In this document: positions 32,087 to 43,900 of the stretch, one piece after another
Position numbering within the stretch: position 1 is the stretch's first letter
Layout: each line of letters starts with the position of its first letter
DNA from: Arthonia radiata
Lineage: Eukaryota > Ascomycota > Arthoniomycetes > Arthoniales > Arthoniaceae
DNA length: 64,000 bases
Reading direction: 5' to 3'
Assembly (NCBI GenBank): GCA_002989075.1
Contig: PSQN01000008.1
Coordinates: forward strand, 310,001-374,000
Made by a program: the position numbers and the translations under genes
Notes under the pieces: model-generated
What the model was told of the DNA's origin: nothing
Database searches by the model: none
The model's input: the letters and a program-made list of their open reading frames with translations, nothing else

Positions 32087-34003
32087 ATGCCCCAGGGACA
32101 ATTGAGCCTCTCCACGGAACAGAACACACCTTCGTCAGCTTCTTTCAAGACCGCGAACGCATCGAGTGTCGCTAAAAACCTGCGCGGAGCGTATGAGTCA
32201 ACAGGAGAAGACGCCTCCGGTCAAGCTCGTACAGATAGGAAGACTGAGCGCTCACCTACTTCTCCTCGAAACTTCAAAAGCTTCTTCAAAAGCAACGGCA
32301 AATCAGAGCGTAGTGAACGCGTACCGAATCCACGGCGGAACGGCTCTAACAGCAACATGTCCGCCGCTGACTTGAGCGGTAAACCCTCCTCGATCTCGCA
32401 TTTGTATGGTGCTGGTAACAACAATTCGACCCCAAGCATGAACCATGGGAACGCCTTTGATGAGACAGCGAGCATGAAGAGTGCCGTTAGTGGCGTGCCC
32501 GAAAGTTTGCGATCTGATGATGAGGTCAACAGATACAAGACTGGCAGCACAACAAATATCGCTGAGCATGCACAGAGGAAAGGAGGCAGAGGAACTCTCT
32601 CAAACAACGCGTTGCAGCGCTCCCACTCAAGGCGGCAGACCGAGTCACAGGATAGAACACAACGTCTGCGAGTCGAGCAAAATACTGTGACTGCCGCTGC
32701 GGAAGAGAAAGAACGTCAGGGCAGCAATCCGATAACTGCTCCTCCCGGTCGACAAGATCGCGCGTTCCGCGAGGCAATGCAAGCCCAGCAGGCACGCAAC
32801 CGCTCTGCAGATCGCTCGGCTGTGGAATCAGAAGATGAGTATCCAGCATCACAAGCGAAAACCTCGCAAAACACTTTCTTTGGGCATTTCCGTCAACATG
32901 GCGCAAAAGCAGCCGATGGCATAGGAAGAGCGGGTAAGGGGATTTTCGGCAAGTTGAAGGAAAGCCGAAGTGGTAGTTCACACGAGAAAGACAACTCCTC
33001 CTCCATCGACCTGAGAGGCCAATCGTCAATTCTTAAGGAACCGCTGAAAGAGCAAACCCGCCGGACGAGGATCAAAAAAACGATGGACGCCGCCCGGGAT
33101 AAGACGGAATTCTGGATGCCTGCGCTACCATACCGATGCATCGATTACTTGAACCATCACGGCATCGATTCTGTCGGTCTCTACAGGATTCCAGGTTCTA
33201 CTACTGAGATCAAGGCTTTTCAACAGAAATTCAATAGTCCACCATACGATGTAGACATGTTGCATCCAGACAACGAGCCACAAGACCTCAACGTGGCTGC
33301 GTCACTTCTGAAGAATTGGGTGCGATTTCTTCCGGAAGAACTTCTACCAAAAGAGGTACAGGATCGTATCGAAAAGCAAGCCCCGAACGAGAAGTCGACC
33401 CCTCAAGTGATGCGAGAGGAGCTCTCCAATCTTCCGCCCTACAACTACTATCTACTCTTCGCAATCACTTGCCATATGAGTTTGCTTCATGCTCACCGTG
33501 AAGTCAACAAGATGAGCTATGGCGCCCTGCGAACCTGTTGGGCCTCGCTGAATGTGAGCGCATATGTTTTCCAATTTCTCATCTGCGACTGGCGAAACTG
33601 TTGGCAGGGCTGCTCGACAGAGCAGGACCAGATGGTCGTGGAGCACGACGTCATCGCTCGTATACGAGCACCATCACCAACGCCAGCGGATCGACTCAAA
33701 CCGCCCGAGGATGACCAGCCACTTCAAATGCCCGAACAGCCACTGTCAGGTAGTCAGGCCGCTGCCCGCTTCGCAAATGCAAAATCCCCCGAACGATCGG
33801 AGCCACCGGCAAGGCCGACGCGTCCAGAGAGGCCAGGACGCGCGACTCCTCCAGTTCAGCAGACCTCATCAGCGAAACCCCACAAGGATAACTCGGAGCC
33901 CTTTTCCCAAGACCTCAAATTTGCGCAAAAGAAGCCATCGACTCCCGACTCTTCCGCACCTTCTCACGGGCCTGTTGCGCCAGTTTCGCCCATTCGCATG
34001 TGA
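32087..34003 (+). CDS. RhoGAP domain protein
   Basis: GTPase-activating protein for a Rho-family GTPase. Single exon, 638 residues. The first ~340 residues are low-complexity, Ser/Arg/Asn-rich, with a basic FKSFFKSNGKSERSERVP segment and a possible amphipathic piece FGHFRQHGAKAADGIGRAGK. The RhoGAP domain spans about residues 344-505: ALPYRCIDYLNHHGIDSVGL, then YRIPGS with the catalytic arginine finger; DLNVAASLLKNWVRFLPEEL with the conserved Lys-Asn-Trp-x-Arg; LLFAITCHMSLLHAHREVNK; and FQFLICDWRNCWQGC. The tail is Pro-rich (RPTRPERPGRATPP), possibly an SH3 ligand. An SH3-bearing RhoGEF lies 3 kb away; any direct partnership is only a guess. I do not assign a specific yeast orthologue. Confidence 0.9.
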   Translation: MPQGQLSLSTEQNTPSSASFKTANASSVAKNLRGAYESTGEDASGQARTDRKTERSPTSPRNFKSFFKSNGKSERSERVPNPRRNGSNSNMSAADLSGKPSSISHLYGAGNNNSTPSMNHGNAFDETASMKSAVSGVPESLRSDDEVNRYKTGSTTNIAEHAQRKGGRGTLSNNALQRSHSRRQTESQDRTQRLRVEQNTVTAAAEEKERQGSNPITAPPGRQDRAFREAMQAQQARNRSADRSAVESEDEYPASQAKTSQNTFFGHFRQHGAKAADGIGRAGKGIFGKLKESRSGSSHEKDNSSSIDLRGQSSILKEPLKEQTRRTRIKKTMDAARDKTEFWMPALPYRCIDYLNHHGIDSVGLYRIPGSTTEIKAFQQKFNSPPYDVDMLHPDNEPQDLNVAASLLKNWVRFLPEELLPKEVQDRIEKQAPNEKSTPQVMREELSNLPPYNYYLLFAITCHMSLLHAHREVNKMSYGALRTCWASLNVSAYVFQFLICDWRNCWQGCSTEQDQMVVEHDVIARIRAPSPTPADRLKPPEDDQPLQMPEQPLSGSQAAARFANAKSPERSEPPARPTRPERPGRATPPVQQTSSAKPHKDNSEPFSQDLKFAQKKPSTPDSSAPSHGPVAPVSPIRM

Positions 34004-34549
34004 GAGGTTGTCAAATGATGCTGAGCGGCATCTCATGTTCGTGTCCTCTATCAAAGTGTACGATCAGATCTCGACCTTTTTGGATATGCGGTATTGTACG
34101 ACCAAGGATGACGACGTACATCTGACGACAGTTCAAGGTCAAGGAGAATCGAACCGGTATATGTATGAGTATTGAAAATCACAGTTGATTTGCTCTAATG
34201 TGTTTGATTTATTCACTCGTTTGCAATGCTTGCAGACTGTCCGATCAGAGTGTGCGCCGACAACTATAGCCTACCAACAGCCAACATCAGACATCTTTAA
34301 TACGCCATCTGTCGCAGCGCCAGCCTCAGGTAAGTCTTTTATGCAAGGGTCGCCTGGCCCTCTTTCTCTTCACCGTGTGTTGACGTGCTAGCTTGCTCTG
34401 CGCGTTTGCTTCAGCGTCCTAAGCTACAAAAGGTCCCTTTGTCCCGTGCTTTCTTTGACCCGTTACTTTGATCGTCCGAGCGAGAAAGCAAACTAAGAAG
34501 CAAAATAGAGACCACCGAAGTCGAGTTGAAAGTCAATACCATAAAGACA
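34004..34549. other. Intergenic region
   Basis: About 550 bases downstream of the RhoGAP gene. No gene recognised. I examined a tRNA-like T-arm match near 34145 and rejected it. Confidence 0.5.
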
Positions 34550-34918
34550 ATGTCGGCCCCCTCCGGATCGGACACAAGCTCCTCATCTACCAGCGGCAGC
34601 AGAGACTACACAACCGCCTCGAGTGGCACAAATCCCAGGCAAGTGGACTCTATCTGAGGAACAACAAGTATGACGACAAACTCCAAGGGCAATCACTTCG
34701 ACTCACGCGACTATGACTCTTGAGGCAATAATCAAATCTCATATCACTACCCAAACAGGTGAGCGCAACCCAGAGGGCCATGCACGAGGTCGCCGTGCAC
34801 TTCAAGCTTGACTGACATGTCTGATGCTGGCGATGGGAGCTATTACTACAGCAATCCCAGTGGTAGCACCTACTACAACTCCGGCACCGGCTACAGCAGC
34901 TACAACCCTACTAAGTGA
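34550..34918 (+). pseudogene. Small Ser/Gly/Tyr-rich protein gene with an in-frame TGA
   Basis: Three short coding blocks can be joined: 34550-34642, 34688-34758 and 34807-34918, with introns 34643-34687 and 34759-34806. They read MSAPSGSDTSSSSTSGSRDY..., then GNHFDSRDYDS, a TGA at 34721-34723, GNNQISYHYPN, and finally DGSYYYSNPSGSTYYNSG ... NPTK and a stop. I recall small ascomycete proteins with the same block order (GNHY-SRDYG, SYHYSN, DGSYYYSN-GSTYYN), but I cannot check this here. The TGA falls inside the conserved core and the frame stays open and family-like on both sides. It may be a decayed gene, a readthrough gene or an assembly error. The first intron could instead use a GC donor (AG|GCAAGT at 34639). 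Exon limits are tentative and function is unknown. Confidence 0.5.
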
Positions 34919-36217
34919 GGTAATCTACGCGTCATGTACTACGTGCTCCTCTGATCAGGTAGATCTCCATATCTAGAGTCACTTGCCTATTGGATACGTC
35001 CAATATAGGTGAGGGATCATCATGCTGAGGCAAATTTCAAGCAGGTTGTGATATCTGTCCACTTCTAGTAACCTGAGGATTGCTATTCTTGGATAGCTAC
35101 AGCATTTGGTTTTAAAGAGGCGCAAATCGAAGGTACAGACCCTCTCAACTGCTCAACAACAGACGCTCAAAGCGAGGCACGCCTGTTGAGGGCGCATTTG
35201 ACCTCGAGGGGGTGAACAACGAATGTTTTACGCCTACATCTGCTGCGCACGAGTACGGGAGGCAGAAAGCCAATCTGTGAACGATGAGCCTTCCACATGT
35301 CCAGACATAGATAATTCCTTCAAAGCAACAGCCGTCCGTGACTACCGTCCCACGCTCGTAGGCGCTCGCAGGGAGATATCACCTGAGATCCTATGTACCC
35401 CTCTGTCACTCCATGAGGTACAACAATAGACATCCAGATCCACTCTCCAACAGACCCACTTTGAAAGCCCGCGCTCACATGCTTCGTCCCTATCACATGC
35501 TGATAACTTCCCCACTCCATCAGGGTCTTTATTTGGTGGTGCTCGCCTTCCAGCCCCATACCGTCTGCGGCAGTGAAACGCGCTGCCAGATCCCCTACCG
35601 ACCCGTCCCTGTTGACAGATGGGACTAGCCCCAACCTTTGCATGCTGCGCGCTTGTTTCAGGGCCGGATGAAGAGGATGTAGGGGAGGCTTGTTACGATG
35701 TCGGCGAATGTCTTGCATTGCTGGAGATCGTAAACGAGCTATGATGTCGTGAGAGATGCATTCGTCGTATACTTGTCACCTCGTTTCAGGAGCTATCAGC
35801 AAGCACTCAAGACAGACTGACAAGCTACGAGCCTGATTATAGACCTCAGCAACGGCGTCCTCGCCGCCATTGCTCGGGTTGCGCAGTTGAAGGTTGGGCG
35901 AGCATGACATGGAGCCGACGCCTGGCATGGATCTGGTTAGACGCAAGCGGATCGTAGGACGTCCGCTGTCGCGGCTGAATTGCCTCGCATGTGAAACGGA
36001 CTCATGGTCACGACGTTCGCATCCAGCAAGTTTGCATGCGGTTGGAGTCCGACTCGCGAAGTGAGGACGGCTCGCTGATCGCCGGCCCCTCTCAAGAAGG
36101 TCTAGCGGCCAGCCCTACATACGAGATGCGAAAGGACGGCGGACGTGAGCTGCAAGCGAAAGTGCCTGAGGATCTACCCTTCACCACTGCCTTCTCGCTC
36201 CCAGAACGGCGTCGATT
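34919..36217. other. Intergenic region, no gene recognised
   Basis: About 1.3 kb upstream of the mS29 gene. The longest frame (35320-35718, minus, 132 codons) has no family resemblance or supporting splice structure. Nothing else seen. Confidence 0.5.
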
Positions 36218-37738
36218 ATGGCGGCGCAGACATGTTGGAGGTGTTTGGCACGTTTGACACTTCAGCCTCCGCTCCGCCCTCTCCCGCCGAACCGTGCTGG
36301 TGCACTCCTCACGACGATCTCCGCCAATGCATTCAGTACCAGCGCACCCCACCCGGCTGCGGGCAACACCCGTGACGTTGCGAAGAGAGGTCGGCCGTCG
36401 CTCAGATTATCGAAGAAGAAGCGTGTGAAGAACTACAAAAGGCCTGACGTTGGCGAGCGCAAAGCTTTGCGGAAGCGCATCGTACTCTCCAATACTAACG
36501 CACTTGAGGTGGAACATCTTGCGGAATACTCGCCGGATACGCTGAGCACGAATGGGAATGTGGGGAAGATGCTCGCGCTTCGAGGTGAGACTGTAGATGG
36601 ATTAAGAGCGTGTGAAGCGTTTAAAGTCAGTCAGAGATGGGGTTACTTTCGGCGGCCATGCACGCTTGCACGCAGCACGACAATGGACATGAGCTCGCTG
36701 TTATCAGATGCTGCCGATGCAGAGACGAAGCAGACTGCGAGAAAAATCGTAGTCGGCGAGAAGGGCACCGGCAAAAGCGTCCTCCTGCTGCAAGCGCAAG
36801 CCTGGGCACTCTCCAAGAGCTGGGTCGTCATCAACTTCCCAGACGGTATGCTATAGTGGACAAGTGACATAATCGAAATCATACTGACAAGAAGACCAGC
36901 ACGCGACATAACAAATGCCACCACCGCTTACTCCCCTCTCCCTGACACCCAACCAACCCAATACACCCAAAAAGACTACACCGCCGCTCTCCTCACTCGC
37001 ATCGCCAAAACTAACACCGCCCTCCTCTCCACATTACCCGTCCTACAGCGCCACCCTGACCTGCCTTCCCCTCAATTCAACAAAATGGACACCCTCCACA
37101 CCCTCTGTCAACTCGGCGCCTCAGAACCCGATGCCTCATGGCAAGCCTTCCAAGCGCTGTGGAAAGAGCTCACGATGACGGTGCCACAGGATGGCAGACA
37201 CCGTCAACGACCGCCGATTATGATGACGCTGGACGGCGTCGCGTGGATAAGCCGGTTGAGCTCGTATCTGGCGAGAGATATGCACTACATCCACGCGCAC
37301 GACTTGGTTCTCGTACATCACTTTTTAGAGTATTTCTCGGGCAAGCAGAGTCTGCCAAATGGCGGCGCGGTGCTGGCCGCTGACTCGGGAACTAATCGGC
37401 CGCATACGCCTGCGCTGGATTTGGCGATCAAGCAGAGTGAGCTGCGGAGTCGAACTTTGAAGGCAGGAAAGACGATAGAGGAGACGCCAGTGGTCGATCT
37501 GGATGCGCCGTGGGAGCGTGTAGATGAGAGGGGTCTGAGGGCGCTGAGGGAAGTGGAGACGATGAAGTGTGGTAGCTTGAGCAAGGAGGAGACGAGAGCT
37601 TTGATGGCGTACTACGCCAGATCTGGCATGCTGCGCAAGAGGGTGACGGAGGGACTGGTGGGTGAGGCATGGACGTTGAGTGGGGGTGGGAATGTGAGTG
37701 AATTGGAGAGGGTAAGCGTGGGTGGTGGATTCATGTAA
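36218..37738 (+). CDS. RSM23: Mitochondrial small ribosomal subunit protein mS29 (DAP3/Rsm23 family)
   Basis: GTP-binding component of the mitochondrial small ribosomal subunit. Exons 36218-36845 and 36900-37738; 488 residues. The Arg/Ala/Leu-rich start MAAQTCWRCLARLTLQPPLR is a mitochondrial presequence, followed by a basic stretch (RLSKKKRVKNYKRPDVGERK). LRACEAFKVSQRWGYFRRP precedes the nucleotide-binding site: VVGEKGTGKSVLLLQAQAWA (Walker A GEKGTGKS near residue 182) and WVVINFPDA at the exon join. PPIMMTLDGVAWISRLSSY carries the Walker B-like Asp. The C-terminus MAYYARSGMLRKRVTEGLVG is a recognised family block. The intron is 54 bases (GTATGC...CCAG). Convergent with CCT2, only 150 bases away. 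Confidence 0.92.
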
Positions 37739-37888
37739 GATTGCATGAATGGACACGCAGACATTGTACGGATGAGGGCGTGGAGACGCTTTGCAAGAGT
37801 GACATAAATGTACAGCGACACGCAACGGCGTATCTATTGTACAATCTAGACAGATGCTTTTGAGGGTATCAAGTACACTTTCGCTCCG
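37739..37888. other. Short convergent spacer mS29 / CCT2
   Basis: 150 bases separate the two stop codons, so both transcripts must end or overlap here. Confidence 0.6.
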
Positions 37889-39602
37889 CTACATTCTTTC
37901 ACGTCTTCGTGGTGCGCTCCGCACAATGTTGTCAACGCGCAGTAGCAGCTCTGCGGCTTCGCTTGCGCTACCGACCACTGCACGCTTCAGCTTATAGCTC
38001 TCCACGACGCCGAGCTCACGCATGTCTGCTATGCCGCCGCCGGGCGTTAGTAGATCCAGCCCGGAGCTAGTCTGGCCTCCGTAGATCGCCTGTCGAAGCC
38101 TCGCGACGAGATCACTGCTGTCAAGACCGGCGTTGTCGGCGAGAATGGTGGGTAGTGCTCGTAGGGCCTTGGAGAACGACTCCACGGCGATCTGCTTCTT
38201 GCCTGCGACGTTTTGTGCGGCGGTGTCGACAGCTTTGGCCATGAGCATCTCGCTATTACCACCACCGAGGGTCGTTCGCGGCTCGATGACTGTCTGTGAA
38301 AGTACGGCAAGTGCGTCGTGCAATGATCGCTCTGCCTCATCCAAAAGCTGTGCAGTGGCGCCGCGCAGTACTACCGTGCATGCTTTGCCTTGTGCGACAC
38401 CGCCGAAGCGTATCAATGTGTCTTCGCCGATCATGACTTCTTCTACTACGTCGCAGTGGCCTAACGTCGTGTTCTCTGGATGGTCAAAAGTACTCGCGAT
38501 ATCCGCACCCGTCACCAAAGCTAGACGCTCCACACCGTCGAAATCTGCATGCTCGATAGATGCGATCCCGGAGTCTGCGAAGAGCTGCTCAGGCCAGTTG
38601 TAGATCAGCTGTCTGTTGACGAAGACGTTCACACCATGTGCCTTGATTGAGTCAACCTTGGCCTTCATTTTCTGCCTCTCCGCCTGCTCGAGCTCCGCCA
38701 ATTTCGACGTTGTGTCCACCTTGACGCGCGCACCGAAGATCTTGACCTTATCGGTGTCCATGGCGGTGTTGGCAACGAGGATCTTGGCATTGGTGATGCG
38801 TTTCGGCTGGTTGGTGCCTATGCGCTTGTCGAGGATGAAGCCGGGGTCGAGGTATGAATCTCGCAGACGCCCGCCTGGCTTCTTGATGAGCTGGATATGC
38901 GAGAGGTCTGTCGACCCGCGCATACGGAGGACGGCATCGACAGCAAGGTTGGCGAAGTAGTCTCGATCTTGTGCCAGAACTTTTGAGCTGAGTGTGGTTT
39001 TGGCAATAGCGACGAGATCGTTTCGCCAAGCAGTCTCATCCGAGGAGTTATCCGTCGCCGCCTGCTCGAGGGCGGAGAGGGCGGCGGCGGAGGCAATGCG
39101 GTAGCCTTCAATGATGGTCTGCGGGTGGATACGGCGGTTGACGAGGGTTTCCGCTTCCCGTAGGAGCTCGGCAGCGAGCACGGTGACTGATGTGGTGCCA
39201 TCGCCGACCTCATCATCTTGTACCTTGGAGATGTTGACAAGGACTTTAGCAGCGGCATTGTCGAGAGCGATGGCTTTGAGTATGGTGGCCCCATCATTCG
39301 TCACCATTATCTCACCTGAAGAGCTGCAAAGCATGCGTCAGCAGCGGTTCGCGGCTGAGGACAGCGGCATGGGACAGCCATGCGGATGGCATGTGGGGGA
39401 TGCATATTTTTGGAGGAGGAACTGTGGTGTTTCGAAAGCCTTACGCTGACTGTAATATCTTGTCCATGCCTTTGGGGCCTAGAGTGGACTTGACGAGGTC
39501 GCCCACGGCGATAGCGCCGACGAAGGCAGAGAGACGAGCATTTTCACCCTTCTCTTCCTGCACGCCTTCACCAAAGATCTGTGTCGGGTTCTCGTCGGCC
39601 AT
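37889..39602 (-). CDS. CCT2: T-complex protein 1 subunit beta (CCT2 chaperonin)
   Basis: Subunit of the cytosolic group II chaperonin that folds actin and tubulin. Exons 39602-39445 and 39323-37889; 530 residues, normal length. It is the beta subunit by [20 protein letters not shown] at the N-terminus and by [54 protein letters not shown] and [12 protein letters not shown]. The ATP-binding motifs [21 protein letters not shown] and GDGTTSV are present, as is the C-terminal [20 protein letters not shown] block. The intron 39324-39444 (GTAAGG...TTGCAG) splits the Ala codon of [14 protein letters not shown]. Divergent from IRE1. Confidence 0.96.
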
Positions 39603-40929
39603 AGAGTGTGGTCTCAGAGCTTGGGATGTTCGTCTCAAAACTTCGCGTACATTTGCTCAGGTCGCGTTCGTGACAGTGGGGCTAAACTATATCTGTAAAT
39701 GGCGCAGATTGCCGCTTTGGGCATATAGTATCTTATCAGACCGATCCGCTCTTGGCTCCTTTGCTTCCCTCTCTCCTCCCGTTTCCTGAATCCTCACGCA
39801 CAATACGCCGTTTTTTGCTTAGTCTCGGCATGCGGATGACAGCCGCCAGGAACGGAGTCTCCAACAAACGCCAGGGCACTCTCAGACAGAGTCCATGTTC
39901 TCCACACGATGATCGCAACCTCGCTCACTAGCTGAGCTCGCATCGCCAACTCAAGCATCAGCAGTACGGACGTACCAACTTGACCGGCTGCTATCACATA
40001 CCGGTCTATCAGAGCGGTGTTTCATTAAGGAAGGCCAAACTTCTGCCTGTTGCGTGGGAAAGCTTTGGGGATTCGGGACTCGTCCAAGCGCTTGAAGTGG
40101 CAGAGGATCCTGGTTATTTTTGTGCGAGTTTTGATAACGTTCCTAGCCCCCAGCGTCTGATGATCCCGCCTTTAGCAATGTCTCACGTTTCGCCCATCCC
40201 ACGCGGCGCCTGGCCCCCCGATCTGTAGAAGCCGCATGTGTATTCCAGCGGTCTTACCCTCGCTCCCTCTTCGCTGCGCTCCGGATGTGGTGAGCAACTG
40301 TTACAACGTGATACGCACCAACACACGACCCACCACAGGGTCTTCTCAGGGTTCGAAGGTCTTCATCTGTTTGCGTCTGTTCCTGCGCTTAACCGCAGAG
40401 CCGCGCTTGGACGCGCGTTGGTTCCCGTGTTTCGAGTCGTGCGGCATCCACTCACAGCAGGACTCTTGGCCGAAGAAGGCCCCAGTCATTGCTGGATGCT
40501 TCCAGGGACACAATTAGGGTCCTCGGGCGATGTTTGAGGGTGAGAACGTGGCTCGCGAATTGCTTAACTCAAAGTGTGAAGTTGCGGGTCTGCAGTGCCA
40601 TGATGACGAGGTCTAGCCCATCCACCTCGGACCCACAAGCCGAGAGTCTGAAGCCTTTCGCCCAAGCGAGCCCTCCCAGCCCGTCCTTGCATCAGTATCT
40701 GTATTTGAGCTCCCCCTTCCCCTCCTGCATGACATTTGCCTTGAACTCTTTCTCCTTGGTTCAAGACCGCCTTGGTCTGTTCACTGGCTCGTCACCTTCA
40801 TTGCGTTGCTGAGCCGGTGCAGAAGGCCATTCCATCCGTCCGTAATACGTCTGCCTGACGCTCACCTCCCTCTCCTCGTTCGATCAAGACGTTCCTTCCA
40901 GGTCCCAATGGGCTGTTCCCTCTTTCAAC
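39603..40929. other. Divergent promoter and leader region, CCT2 / IRE1
   Basis: A 1.3 kb spacer between head-to-head start codons. Several open frames of 60-107 codons occur on + before IRE1 but none is family-like; some may be upstream ORFs in an IRE1 leader. No stress-element sequence was confirmed. Confidence 0.5.
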
Positions 40930-43900
40930 ATGCCGCGAGCACCGGACAGTCCTATTGGAATCATTCTCCTTACCCTCCTCCTGCTGGCTAATGTTCCTCT
41001 GCTGGCCAGTGCACAACAGAACGCTCAGCAGAAGCGTCTTTTGCAAGCACCCTTCGCTTCGGCTTCTCTCCAGGGGAAGAGTACACATTTTGAACATGAC
41101 GACGAGAATATTGAAAAACATTACAACAACAACGATAAATACAATGCGTATAACAGCCACGATGTGCGCGCCATAGCTACAACTTTGGCTCCAGCTGCTC
41201 CAGATTCAAAAGGAGCGGCTGTTCGAGCACCTCTTGCACAACGACCTGTAGGGACCAAAGGCGGTCTTTCGCGACTTTCGGCGCGGTCATTGCAAGATTG
41301 GGATGTTGAGGACGTTGTCCTTTTGGCGACTGTCGACGGAAGATTACACGCCCACGACCGCCTGTCTGGAGCTCGTATCTGGGAGATCGAAACCGACAGG
41401 CCCGTGGTCCAAACCACGTACCACGAAAGGAATCAATCCATCAACGGATCGTCGTTCCTTACCGACGAAATCTTGTGGATTGTCGAACCCAGCCGAGACG
41501 GGGCGCTGTACGGATACGTTCCTGGTGTCTCAGCAGGCGTCAACAGTCTTGGCTTGAGCGTCAAAGACCTACACGAAAATACCCCATTCGTTTCGGAAGA
41601 TCCACCTACCAGGTACTTGGTCGATAGAAAGACGTGGCTTTATACCATTGATGTCGCAAATGGCAATGTTCAAAAAATGTTTACAGCTGGCAGCTCGGCT
41701 GTCGTCGATGAGAACAGCTGTCGCAAAGTCAGCGGTCTGGAGAGCCTCGATGATGAGGCATGTCCAGTCACTGGCACACTTACCGTCGGACGGACAGAAT
41801 ACACCGTGCAGATATCGAGCACCGTGACGTCGGAGCTCATTTGTACTATCATATACCTTGAGTGGGGTCCCAATCAACGCGATCGAGATCTCATCAGTCA
41901 ATATGCGAGTACGAAGGACAACCGTTACGTGTATACGCGTCCCAACGGCGAAGTCATTTCTTCCCACCTCTTGCAGGGAAACGAGCACGGTTTCCCTCCC
42001 ATGCACAACGAGCCGTTCTACACTCACAAGTTCTCTTCGCCTGTCGCACAAATCTTTGACGTCGCGCGTCCGTCGAATGATGATTCTCCTACCGCTCCGT
42101 TGATCATCCTGCCCCAACCGTCTGCTCCGATGTTCATCGGACATCCCGATTATAAAGCCCTGGACCGGGTCTTTGTTAATTGCACAGAATCCGGTAGCTG
42201 GTACGCTCTATCTGAATACCACTATCCGATGGTCACCCAAGGGGCTCCACATGCACCTTGTCTTGAGGAGGAACACCACAATCGCATGGGAGAAATCAAG
42301 ACAGAATCCGAGCTGGCTTTTCGCGAAGCCTTGACTGGCGTTCATGACCTTGCGCTGGTCGGACAAACTTCGAGAGAAGTCGCCATTCCCTTGATCGGCG
42401 GCCCTCCAGTAAACCCTGCCCTAGACGCTCCATCACAAGAGCCCCTGCTCGAAGGGCCACCCAGAGATGAAGTCAAAGACGGATTAACTTCCTTCTTCTG
42501 GAGTCCCAGATTTGCCTCGTCTCTAGTGCTACTTCTCATAACAGTCCTCAGCGTTGTGGCCTGGCCGCGTGTCAAGCAAACATACATGGCTTCGAAAGTG
42601 GACTTCAAACAGCCGGTTACTTCCCTATCCAGCTCTTCTGCAGGCCAGCAACCATCAACGGTCGAGATCGCTACATCTGGCGTCGAGTCCGCGCCCGCGC
42701 TTGGGATTACAATTCCCGGAACGACCGATGCTCGACCACGCGCATCGACTACGGCAAGCTTGACGAATTCCGAAGCCAACAGCGATATATCCGAGGGTCG
42801 CCGACCTTCTCTGAGACCAACCTTGAGCAGGTCAGAAACTGCAGATCTGCCTCGGCAAGAGGTCCAGAGACCCGATCTGTATAGGGCAGACACTGCCACT
42901 AGGGCCGATGAAATCAAAGTGGGCCAGTCTCCCAAAAAGAAGAAAGCTCACCGTGGCAACCGAGGAGGCCGTGCGCAAAAGGAACGAGAGAAGGCGAAAA
43001 ACAGCATCAAGTCTCGCTCGAACAGTATCGATGGCTTGCAATCAAGAAACAGATCCGTTCAGGAGCTCACTATCCAACCGGATGTCATCAGCAAGCATGC
43101 ACCTATGGTTACAGACGCGAACGGATTGCACAATCTTCACGTACGCTTCGATCGAATTCTTGGCAGCGGCAGTGGAGGTACTTTTGTTTTCGAGGGCACG
43201 TTCGAAGGTCGAGATGTGGCTGTGAAGAGGATGTTGCGACAGCAATATGAGCTTGCGTCACAAGAGGTGTCCTTGCTCGAGCAGAGCGACGAGCATACTA
43301 ATGTGATCCGCTATTTCTGCCGCCGAGAGGACGACAACTTCCTTTACATAGCTCTCGAGCTATGCCAAGGGAGCCTGTGGGACCTATTTCGAGATGGGCG
43401 CGGTGGTGGTAACGATCCTTTCGAAGACAAGCAGTTGGCTCTGCGCGACGAGATCCTCCAGGATCCCAGGCGCGCGTTGAGACAGTTGGCGGAAGGCCTG
43501 GGCTATCTTCATGGGTTCCGCATCGTTCACCGCGACATCAAACCACAGAATATGCTCGTCGCTTATCCTCGCCGCAGCAACATGAAGACATATCCTCGAC
43601 TCGTCATTTCTGACTTCGGTCTCTGCAAGACATTGCCAGAAAATGTTAGCACTCTGCTCAGCGCTACCGGTAATGCGGGTACTGCTGGCTGGATGGCACC
43701 AGAACTCATTTCGCAGCCCGGCGACATCACAGCACCAGGCTCGGCTCAGACAACACGCTTAGCAGACCCATCACAGGCCACCATCAACGGTAATGGCACG
43801 CATACCAGCGGCAAAGTTAAGCGGGCAATCGACATCTTTTCCCTAGGCTGTGTCTTCTTCTACGTCTTGACGCAAGGTCAGCATCCTTTCGATGACGATG

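Noticed and set aside
34130-34170. tRNA-like T-arm (minus strand GGTTCGATTC)
   Set aside because: No matching acceptor stem or A box in the right place; a chance match.
35320-35718. 132-codon minus-strand frame upstream of mS29
   Set aside because: No recognisable motif, no splice structure, unremarkable composition; treated as chance.
37325-37825. 166-codon minus-strand frame opposite mS29
   Set aside because: It lies entirely antisense to conserved mS29 coding sequence and has no family resemblance.
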